This document shows positions 55,961 through 64,000 of a stretch of DNA of 64,000 bases, piece by piece (positions within the stretch are counted from its first letter, which is position 1; each line of letters begins with the position of its first letter). The translations under genes and the position numbers were made by a program. The DNA comes from Prorocentrum cordatum. Taxonomy: Eukaryota > Sar > Dinophyceae > Prorocentrales > Prorocentraceae. The notes beneath the pieces are model-generated. The model made no database searches. It had not been told where the DNA came from and was given only the letters and a program-made list of their open reading frames with translations. The stretch is from positions 538,661 through 602,660 of the forward strand of contig CAUYUJ010008113.1 of assembly GCA_963575745.1 (NCBI GenBank). Direction: 5' to 3'.

Positions 55961-56797
55961 TCAATCACACAACTTATCGCTGAAATAGGCCTGCAAAACC
56001 CGTGGGAGTGCTGCGATGACGCACTCTGCAGCGGAGAGTTCCGTATCCGTCACTGTGGACCCGTCTTGGAGAGCGAAGGAGCAAACGTAAACGTCTTTGA
56101 AGATAATCTGTGGGGACTCACTGAAGGAAGAGGTAGGCGAGAGATGGGAGAATCGAGAACGCAGTCCAATCTGAATCCAAGCTCCACTTCCTGCTCCCAG
56201 GCTGCACACACCACCATCAAAGCCCGCTTTGATGAGGCAAGGTTCATAGCATGACTGTTCGTATGGCTGCAACTGGTACTGTTCGTTCGTGTATTGGTGG
56301 CCCTCGCGGGCCTGGTGGGTAAGGAGGTCGGCTTTCTCATTCCATTCCCGAAACTCATGTTTGAAAAGATCGCGTCCTGCTTCAGCAGGTCTCACACCAT
56401 ACATACAACACATTCCTTCCAAAGCATTAATCATATTATCAACACGTCTCTGGTATAAGTGATTATCTGCCTTCCAGAGGCCGCAGAGCCAGCAAATGAT
56501 AAGAAGAGAATCTCCAGTGATCTCCAACGGCACGCCTCCTGAAGTCACGTCCCAACACGTGCTCTTCATGTTGTGGATTGCCAATCTCTTACTGAATCGC
56601 AGGCGTGCAGCGGGAGAATCATCCTCTGTAGCAACATACTCCTCATTACGTTCGGCCAGAAAAACGGGGGCGTTACCATCATGGATACCTTTGCATTTCT
56701 TCTGGAAGAGTCTAAGCATAGAGGGTGTCGCCTTGGTCCTCGCAGCTGGCAGTGCGGCTGGCTGCTCGAGTAGCTCTCCCACTCTTGTTGCAGCCAC
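55961..56797 (-). CDS. RNase H-like ORF with motifs in permuted order
   Basis: A 278-codon frame opening without ATG (GTG at 56797; open upstream), so it is probably an exon. Motif order along the protein: LEITGDSLLIICWL (the G-D-S strand of RNase H, normally third), FKHEFREWNEKADLLTHQA (H...R-x-x-N-x-x-A-D, normally last), then IKAGFDGGVCSLGAGSGAW (F-D-G-G, normally first) and TVTDTELSAAECVIAAL (T-E/A-E, normally second), followed by a stop 20 residues later. Either this is one circularly permuted RNase H domain, or the tail of one domain followed by the head of a second. No head is visible upstream. I recall similar frames in other dinoflagellate proteins, so it is not likely a local accident. 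Confidence 0.55.
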   Translation of the reverse strand: MAATRVGELLEQPAALPAARTKATPSMLRLFQKKCKGIHDGNAPVFLAERNEEYVATEDDSPAARLRFSKRLAIHNMKSTCWDVTSGGVPLEITGDSLLIICWLCGLWKADNHLYQRRVDNMINALEGMCCMYGVRPAEAGRDLFKHEFREWNEKADLLTHQAREGHQYTNEQYQLQPYEQSCYEPCLIKAGFDGGVCSLGAGSGAWIQIGLRSRFSHLSPTSSFSESPQIIFKDVYVCSFALQDGSTVTDTELSAAECVIAALPRVLQAYFSDKLCD

Positions 56798-56799
56798 GC

Positions 56800-57275
56800 C
56801 CCGCCGGAATGCTGGTGGTCTGAGTGCGATCTGGCGGCCTGGGAGTGACTCCCAAGTACGTCGCGCTTCGCAGCCTGAGGGAGTCGCTCAGGTCCGCGCT
56901 TGGAGCGCTCGTGATTGTCATCGCCTTCCTGTGGGTGGTCCCCTCCCTCGCTCACAGGTGTGGCGTCTAGAGAGCTAGTAGTGCAGAAAGTTGGTCAGCT
57001 GCGTCTTCTGTGTCGGGGCTCCGTAGTGGAGGGCTGCTGGTCTGAAGCGGATGCGGCATCCCCAAGGCTCGCATCGGCGTGGGCGTTGCTCAGTTGTGCG
57101 ATGGAACCTACATATGACTGTTTGTGGCCAGTCAGGGGCCGTAGGTGGGAGGGGCTGGGCGTAGGCTCATCACCGCGCGGGTCTCTGAGTCTGGGCCCGG
57201 TACCCCCGTAGTCTTCTGGTGTGGTTGGCTGGACGCAGGTCTGGGCCAGTTGCCCCCCAGCCTGCGTATTCCCTC
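56800..57275. other. Linker without recognised gene
   Basis: No family motif in any frame between the coiled-coil ORF and the RNase H-like ORF. Confidence 0.4.
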
Positions 57276-59725
57276 TCAGTTGTTTGAGGAGCGGCCCCCG
57301 TCGAGGTCGCTTTCGCCGCTCTCAACGAATGATGCCGCTCTGCCGCCTGGGTCCGCGAAGCCGTCGTCCGCGTCGCAGATCCTGACCTTTTTCGGCTGGC
57401 CCCTCGCTCTCCTGGGCTCTCTTGGCTGCCTCGGGTTGCCTCTGCAAGGTGGTGCTGAACTCGTCCTCTCTGGCGTGCCCATGTGGAAGCGTGGAGGTGG
57501 CGGCTGTGGCTCGCGTGGCACGGTGGGCGTAATGTCCTCAATCGGCAGACGTGGGGGGGTGCTGGGACAGGCTTCCTCGTCACGGCTGAGGTCGATGAAC
57601 AGGGTCGTCATGGGTGTTCTGGCTGGCTGTAGTTGCAGCTGTGGGCTCTGGTTTGGCGTGAAGGGCGTGACGGGTGGGAAGATGCCAAGCATAGGCGTGG
57701 GCTGCTCTGTCGGGATAGGTGAGTCGGCTGCTAGCGTTGGTGAGAGTGGGGCAAGGTCCGTCGGTGCTTCGTCCTCCTTCTCCTCGTGTGAGTCTTGGCC
57801 CATCTTCGGCTCTTCCTCCTGGAGGTCCGCGTCGTCGGATTCACCGATTGGGATGCTGTCGCTGCTTGCCCGCACGCTGAATTGTCCCTCCACCCTAGCC
57901 TCCTCAGCGGCGGCCCTTTCTCCTTCTCCCAGTCTCAGGCTGGCCAAGTGTCGGAATGGGTCGCAGCTGGCGTGCTCCTCGATGGGCGGGTGCAGAGGTG
58001 GCGGTAATGGTGGCGGCGGGAGCTCCTCTGCAGGTGGCCTCGGCGCGAACCTCAAGTCCTGCAAGCTGAAGTCGCTGTTCAGTGTGAGGCTCGACTCCTC
58101 TGGCGTCGGCCTCGACGATGTATGTGACCTCTCTCCTGGCCCCACCATGGCCAGCTCCTCGAGGTACGACGGCAGCTCGGGATGTGGGGGCCCGTACTGA
58201 CTAGGGAGCAGTCGGAGTAAATCTGCCTCCAGTTGCTCTCTCTGGTACTTGTCCTCCTGTTCCGCCATGACTTGGTCACGCCCAGTTGTGGCCGAATTCT
58301 CCATGAGGTCGACCGCCATGTCGACTAGCAGGTCCTCATCCACCAGTCCTCCTGCACTCCTCTCGTCCCGTAGAGCGTTCTGGAGTCCAGCTGTCTGCCG
58401 GTCGTGCTGACGTTGGAGATCTTGCAGTTGCTGCTGCTTCTGTATGTCGTTCATATGCTGGATGTGGGCGCGGTGAAGCATCGCGGCCTGCATCTCCTGC
58501 TGGTGATTGCGCTGCAGTGTGCTGTGATACTGCTGAGTCGCATGGTTCTCCAACCTCTGCTGGTGTTGTACGACCTGGAGTTCGCTCGTGGCTGCTGCTT
58601 GCCGCTGCAATGCCACCTCCTCTATCCTCCTAGCTCTGTCCTCAGCTTCCTGCTGCTCTCCGACGCGCTCCAAGTACTTCGCCTGCTCGCACTGCATCTC
58701 GTGGGCCTTCGCTTGGATGGCTGCGCGCTCCAGGTTCAGGATGACCCGCATCGCCTCACGCCTGTTGGACTCCCATTGGTGCTCGTGGACCATCCGCTGG
58801 CAAGCCACCGCGATATGCTGCTCCTCTCCTTTGTGAGCGCTGCGTCGCGCGCATTGCTCCTGGCATTCCGCTGCCGCCATCTCCTGCATTACTCTTTCAT
58901 TGTGTTCCTGCGCCGTCTTGTGCCACAGGGCCTCTTGAGCCGCCATCTGTCGCATCGCCTGCCCTCCTGCCTGGCCTTCTCGACCTGCTGCGTGTAGATG
59001 GCTGCTCTTCTCTGGTCCTCTTGCTGCATCCCCTCACGTAGCATCTTCTTTTCAGCTTCGAGGTGCTTCTGCAAGTCCACGAGCATCCCTTTGGCCCTCT
59101 CCTCCTGTGTCCTCCGGCTGCCTCTCGGCGCCTCGTATGCCTTCGCTTCCTCCTCCTCCAGCCTGGCGGTGTGGTGTCTCTTGAGCGCGTTGACCTCCCA
59201 GGTGTGCCGCTCCTGCTGCTTGGCCAGCTGGGCTTCTGTCGTGTGGAGCACCTTTTGCGCCATCGTCTGCTCGCAGGCCTTCAACTCGCTCTTGTGCTTG
59301 AGCTCCGCTTGCACCAGCATGTCGCGGTGCAGCTGCTCCCTCTTCTGCTGCAGGTCGAGCCTCTCGGTCAGCTTCCTGATGGCGCCCTTGATCTCGTCGT
59401 TGTTGTCGGCGCTGGTCCATTCTGCCGGTGGCCGGGCTTCTCCTCCTGGCCTTCGCGCATCCTCGTCTTTGCTGCCTTTATGTCGTGCTTCATGCTGTGC
59501 TGGAGCTGCTGGTGCTGCTGCTGCTGCTCCTGAGGGGGCAGCTACTGCCCTGGTCGACTGCGCTGCCAATGGTGCAACTGCTGCTGCAGCTGGGTCGCGC
59601 CTCCTCCTCGCGGCTGGGTGTGGCGTACGTCCTCTGGTGCGATCGTCGCATCCCTCCTCCTCCTCCGACGTCTCTTCCTTTGCGCCCGCCGCTTTGGCCA
59701 TCTGGTCCCTGAAGTGCTCCTCCAT
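57276..59725 (-). pseudogene. Long coiled-coil ORF with one frameshift
   Basis: An ATG at 59725 opens a frame reading EEHFRDQMAKAAGAKEE, an Ala/Pro stretch, then a long Glu/Lys/Gln/His-rich helix (AIRKLTERLDLQQKREQLH, HKSELKACEQTMAQ). Near 58960 a one-base shift moves the coiled coil into the frame 58955-57276 (MRQMAAQEALWHKTAQEHN, AKYLERVGEQQEAEDRA), which ends in a Pro/Glu-rich tail and a stop. Total about 800 residues. A coiled-coil ORF upstream of an RT frame on the same strand recalls LINE ORF1 proteins. The spliced-leader match at 55.47 kb, however, suggests ORF2 has its own start, so the link is uncertain. Confidence 0.5.
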
Positions 59726-59729
59726 GGTG

Positions 59730-60440
59730 CACTGTCCTTCCAGTGCTGAGCGTTGTCGCTTCGCTGCTGGTATTGGGCTTGCTGTTGCTGGTGCTGGTAG
59801 TGGGCTTGCTGTTGTTGGTGGTTGTGGGCGTGTTGCTGCTGCTGGCTGTGCTGCTGTCTCTGTGCGTTGTGCTGCTGGTAACCGTTGTGCTGGCGTTGGT
59901 AGCGCTGGTTGTCACCTCGGGCCCGTGCCCAGGGTCGTCCTCCAACGGCTCCAACGTCTCCAGTCCATGAGTCTCTGTCGACTGACCTGGCGCGCTGCTG
60001 GCGTTGGTGCTGCTGCTGCGCCTTCGTAGACATCTCGCTGCTTCTGCGCCTGCGTTGGTGCTGCTGCTGGCGCTGGGGCCGCTGCGCCGAATGGTGCTTG
60101 GCAAGGAGTTCTTGCGCAGCAGCGAGGCGTAGGAGCAGCCGGGCCTGTGCTCGCCGCTCTCGATCCCTCCCGTGCCACGCGGGCTCTGGCGCGGCTGCCC
60201 AGCCGCGCGGCGTGCTGCCGAGGGCGCCGCTGCCGCGGCCGCGGGCGCCGCTCCCCGCGGCGAGGGGACTGGTGGGCGACGGTGGCCCCCTCGCCGCGGC
60301 ATGGCGCGCGGCGCGCTTCAGCCCCGCCCCGCGGGCTGGCCGATCGAGCGCCCCGCCGCCGCGCGAGCGATCGGGCGGCGCAGGCGCGACCGACCCCGAT
60401 GGGTCGATCGGGATCGGCGGGCCCGCCAGAGGCTACATGG
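59730..60440. other. CAG/CTG-rich then GC-rich sequence
   Basis: CTGCTG/TTGCTGGTG repeats at 59735-59900 (Gln/His-rich on minus), then strongly GC-rich sequence at 60130-60430. No gene recognised. Confidence 0.5.
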
Positions 60441-60444
60441 CCTT

Positions 60445-61663
60445 CGTCGTCCTCCTCCTCCTCCTCCCCCTCCTTTTCTTCCTCCTCACAGTCCCCCATT
60501 CCCCGCCGCCTTCTCGCCTCTGCTGCGCGAGTCGGCGGCGAGGGGTGGGAGAGAGAAGCGGCGCGGGCAAGCAGGGCCAGAGCGGCATCGAGGTGGCCGA
60601 TGCACCCTGGAGGCCACCAGGATGACCTTCAGAAAGGCCCAAGACGGCCCGCGGACCCGAGCTAAGGAGGAGGAGGAGGAGGATGCCCACGTGTCCCACG
60701 AGATGGACGATGCGGTTGCCCTCTTTTCACCTCCGCCTCGGCCACCTCAACCATTCACATCCACTTTCACCCTCCCAACCCTCCCCCCTTGCTTCTTCGT
60801 AGTCCAACTCAACCTCCCCCTCCCCCTCTTCCTCCTCCTCCTCCTCCTCCTTCTCATGCTCATCCTCATTCTTCTACTGTCATTACATATCCTCATCTCC
60901 CCCTTCCACCTCCCCACTCATGGCTCCTCCTCGTATGTCCTCAATCCTCCTATCCTATACATGGTTCACATTCCGTGGACTCGCGAGCCAGACGCGCTGC
61001 CTGCAGACGGGTCGCCCTGCTGCAGCCACGTCTGGTGGCGCGACCACGTCTCGGAGAACCGCTCGGTCATGGACCGCTCCACGAACGAGAACCGCTCGAG
61101 GACTCCCACTGCACGAACGGGCCCCCGAGCTGGATGCACTTGGCCGCGTGGCACGACGCCGCCCGCCAGCCCTCCTTGCCACCGCCGTGCTTCCAGGCCA
61201 TCCGGTCCAGTGATATCATACGTGAGCTCTTGGCCCACGAGTGGTCGACCTTCGTGGTCTTGCTGTGGGACTCGATGTACTTGTTGTACTTGGCCTCCGC
61301 CCACTCAGCACGGAACTGGCGTTGCGCCTCGCGGCTAACACAATTGCCGCACTCGTCGGTCACACCGTCGATGTTCGACTTGATGTGCCGCTGCCAGACG
61401 CCCGCGATCGGGTTCCCCTGGCTCCCTTTTGTGCTGAAGTGGAAGCCTCTGCCCTAGGGATGAGGGCAGTGACCTTGCATTGACCTTGCAGTGACAGTGC
61501 ATTGACCCTGCAGTGACAGTGCATTGACCTTGCATTGACCTTGAATTGACCTTGCATTGACCCTGAAGTGGCCTTGCTAGCAAGGTCGATGCAAGGTCAA
61601 TTATCATTGATTGGCCCGCAGGCTTTATCGATGCTGCGCCCACGTGTATCCTCCGCCGTTCCT
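60445..61663. repeat. Dispersed repeat copy B
   Basis: Collinear with 26560-27765 (copy A), including the minus-strand coding traces (RQFRAEWAEAKYNKY, RMISLDRMAWKHGGGK), the same internal frameshift and the 11-bp array. It ends at TTCCTCCATT, where copy A continues into other sequence and B joins the copia-like element. Confidence 0.9.
61470..61605. repeat. 11-bp minisatellite, locus 6, with palindromic end
   Basis: Same array as locus 5 with fewer units. The terminal palindrome (61570-61587) has one mismatch. Confidence 0.92.
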
Positions 61664-61677
61664 CCATTTGGCTCTAG
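61664..61677 (+). other. Junction of copy B with gag copy C
   Basis: CCATTTGGCTCTAG. The left neighbour is repeat B, and the right neighbour is the same gag sequence as after 42657. The overlap CCATT is shared by both parents, a microhomology join at the spliced-leader-like motif. Confidence 0.6.
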
Positions 61678-62815
61678 AAAAGGAATCCAGAGGCTTCGCC
61701 ATTCCGCATGGTAGCGGGGCCTGGTTTGTGCCCACGGCCAGGCCCCACGTTTCTCGCGCCGCGATGGCAACAGCGGAGGAGGTGTTGCAACGGATACTGG
61801 CCATGGAGGGTGTTATGGTCAGACAACGTGATCAGATGGCGAAGCTAGAGGCAGGTCCAGCAGGCCAGCGTTCGGCCGGCAACAGCAGAGGCAGCAGCTG
61901 GAGCAGCTGGACTCGCAGGACATGATGAATATCGACCAGGACCTGTCCATCGTCCAGAACCGTTGGTGGATGCCAAGTTGCTGGGCAAGCCTGACAAGTT
62001 CTCAGGGGAGCTCGACGAGAATGCGAAGTGCAAGGGCGGAGTGGCTTGGGAGAACTGGAGTTACGTCCCAGCAGCATACTGTATGGTAGTGGATCCACAC
62101 ATGGCCGAACTGATGCGCGGCGCAGCGAAGGCGGGCGCAGAGGCCCACGCGCGCGAAGATCTGGACGAGGACGCGCAGCGTGTGAACACCAACTTATTAC
62201 AGTTTGGTGTTGACGTGCAAAGACAAGGCGCAGGGCATTGTGAGGGGCGTCCCATCAGGCGAGGGGCTGGAAACGCGGCGATTACTATGTGTGGAGTTCG
62301 AGCCCAAGGTGCCGTCGAGGTCCTCACGGATGCTGGATTTACAGTTGCATCCAAATCTACAGCAGAATGATCCGATCAAAGGCATAGCGTCGTGAGAGAC
62401 GCTCGTTCAGCGCTACGAGGAGCAGACAAGAGAGAGTGTCATGGAGTCCATCGAGAAGTCGGCGCCCAATACCCGACAGGTTCCAGGCAAACTTCGGGAA
62501 CATGTGATGCTGAATGCGACGAGTTCACCACGCGTGCGCTGGTCTGGGCAGAAATGTTAAATTACCTGAGGTCGAAGCAGGCGGCGATGGCGCCTGGCGG
62601 ACCAGCGCCGATGGATGTGGACGCGCTCTCGTTTGGCAAGTACGGGAGGGACGGCAAAGGCAAGTTAGGCATGGAGAAGAGCAAGGGGTAAGGGCTGCGA
62701 CAGCAGACCGACTAACCAGCCATGCAAGTACCGCGTGAAGAAGAGCCACAGGCTGATGGGGTGCAGGAAGGCCACGCAGGACATGAAGGAAGGGAAGATC
62801 ACGAAGGAAGATTAG
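61678..62815 (+). pseudogene. Copia-like gag, copy C
   Basis: Frames in order read VSRAAMATAEEVLQRILAM, LVDAKLLGKPDKFSGELDE, WENWSYVPAAYCMVVDPHM, VNTNLLQFGVD; then CKDKAQGIVRGVPSGEGLE, LCVEFEPKVPSR; then a third frame with EEQTRE, VPGKLREHVMLNAT, LVWAEMLNYLRSKQAA and PMDVDALSFGKYG; and CKYRVKKSHRLMGC. Order and spacing fit a Ty1/copia-type gag with a C-terminal zinc knuckle whose second Cys is Arg. At least three frameshifts make it inactive. It is less damaged than copy D in the early part (PDKFSGELDE intact). Confidence 0.65.
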
Positions 62816-62816
62816 A

Positions 62817-62871
<55 letters not shown>

Positions 62872-62872
62872 C
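62816..62872. repeat. (TA)n microsatellite between gag and pol
   Basis: AT dinucleotides at the same relative place where copy D is truncated. Confidence 0.95.
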
Positions 62873-62965
62873 ATAGGCACAGGCAAAGGCAAGGGCGAAA
62901 AGGGCAAGCAAGACAAGCCGAAGACCGCCCCCGCTCCCGACAAACCAAAGGACAGGACAACCAAT

Positions 62966-64000
62966 GCTGAGGGTACGACAGCGGTGCCGAGGAGGGCTAC
63001 ATCTTCTGTATCACAGATGATGAGGAAGACAAACTGACGGATCAGCACATCACAGGTTGTGAGGATTACAAGCTGACTGATCAGCCTATCACAGATTCTA
63101 AAGATTGTAAGCTGACTGATCGGCCGACCACAGATTGTGAGGATGAGAAGCCCAATAACGTTAAGATGGAGAATGACGACAGCTACCTGGCCCCGATTGG
63201 AGATCTCGAGAGTGGTAACGACGGGAAGATCGAGGTTATGGTCGCTTCGCGTGCAGCGCGGAGTGCGCGCCCACTAAGTATTGCCTCGAGAATGCCGCGA
63301 GAAGAAGCGGACGCACCGCCGCCACGAAAGGCAGATGGCAACGAGATCTACGCAGGCGGCTTCAAGACGGCGAGGATGCGGACGTCAGAAACAAAGCAAC
63401 CGCTGCTTGGGCAGTTCGACGTGCGCGACGTTCACACGACGATCACTGCGGCCAGCGATCTGAAGAAGTGGTCTCAGGGCGTTTGGTTTGACGAACACAG
63501 CGGGGCGGTGGTCGACCAAGGCGCGAGCAACAATATCAATATTATGATCGAGGAAGAGGCCAGGAACAACAGGTTGAGCAAGCCGCTGAAGATATCCAAG
63601 AGAAGAGGGATCTACAGCTTCGACGCGGCCGCCAGGGCTCTCGGCCCACTGGGTGGAGTCGACGGAGAAGAAGCCGCGGGAGTTCAACCAGAACCAGAGG
63701 AGAGCGAGGAGGCTCGGATACCAAAGGTCAAGAAGGAGAGGTACACGCCGACAGCGGAGGAGATCGCCATCCACGAGAAGACGAGCACGCCGCACAGGGG
63801 CCGGCGCATATGGTGTCTGCGGGCGCGCGGCGGGGGGAACGCCCCGAGGAGACGAACCCAGAGGAGGCGCCGACGATGCCAGTCATTAGCATGCACTACT
63901 GCTTCGTGAACACCGAAGAGGAGACGGAGATGGCCAGAAGACGCGGTGGCATCCATCATGGAGATTCACGGGGGGCCCAGCGAGTACGTCAACGCAGGGG
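62966..64000 (+). pseudogene. Copia-like pol N-terminus, partial at window end
   Basis: The frame from about 62970 reads DSGAEEGYIFCITDDEE, then three 13-residue repeats (KLTDQHITGCEDY, KLTDQPITDSKDC, KLTDRPTTDCEDE), then LAPIGDLESGN. At 63505-63560 GAVVDQGASNNINIM may be the retroviral-type protease site (D-S/T-G-A with Gln in place of Ser/Thr). At 63760-63840 EIAIHEKTSTPHRG and WCLRARGGGNAPRR recall the pre-integrase zinc segment, with one Cys missing after a deletion. A shifted frame then gives MPVISMHYCFVNTEEE, the start of an integrase core where the first catalytic Asp would be His. The rest lies outside the window. The element is decayed. Confidence 0.55.

Noticed and set aside
57276-58955. 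Myosin- or kinesin-type coiled-coil gene
   Set aside because: No motor head or P-loop is present; the coiled coil alone cannot support this.

Overview
This window looks like nuclear DNA of a dinoflagellate. The evidence is cumulative. The sequence is GC-rich and packed with tri- and dinucleotide tracts. Almost every recognisable protein is a repeat-borne family member, not a housekeeping gene. Several reading frames can be joined only through introns with GC or GA donors and AG|G-type ends, a known dinoflagellate habit. Two stretches match the core of the dinoflagellate spliced leader. No rRNA, tRNA, CRISPR array or bacterial-style operon was seen. Species cannot be named.

Layout. 0-10 kb: frameshifted RNase H tail of a LINE (+), minisatellites, a 360-bp TAG tract, then a long decayed minus-strand element with a CCCH-type motif and a tyrosine-recombinase-like segment. 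10-14 kb: a 600-bp GT/CA-rich tract, purine tracts and an 11-bp minisatellite. 14.3-17.1 kb (-): a multi-exon composite gene with a transposase-like N-terminal module and a methyltransferase-like C-terminal module. 18-20.5 kb: three tandem arrays (30-bp palindromic, 12-bp, 11-bp). 20.9-28.8 kb (-): exons of dispersed hypothetical families, split by microsatellite-filled introns and by repeat copy A. 29-34.8 kb: mostly low complexity, with one decayed retroelement N-terminus (-).

35.2-41.2 kb is the best-preserved block, three genes all on the + strand: a small basic coiled-coil gene, a 170-bp x4 hairpin array, an intact 411-aa IS1595/ISXO2-like DDE transposase, and a spliced 649-aa gene with an SF3-like P-loop. 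They may form one mobile unit. 42.6-47.9 kb: truncated copia-like gag copy D, partial repeat E, and a 63-bp minisatellite.

48.0-60.3 kb (-): a decayed LINE with the order RNase H, EEP endonuclease, reverse transcriptase, two zinc fingers, methyltransferase-like domain. A 14-base spliced-leader match lies just upstream. Further upstream lie an ORF with RNase H motifs in permuted order and a long coiled-coil ORF. 60.4-64 kb (+): repeat copy B joined at a spliced-leader-like junction to a copia-like gag/pol, cut by the window end.

The genes are best read as layers of mobile elements, some nested or joined, with two unrelated elements carrying the same methyltransferase-like fold. Gene models with introns were inferred by eye from frame continuity and splice-like ends. 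Family comparisons rest on memory of motifs, not on a search.
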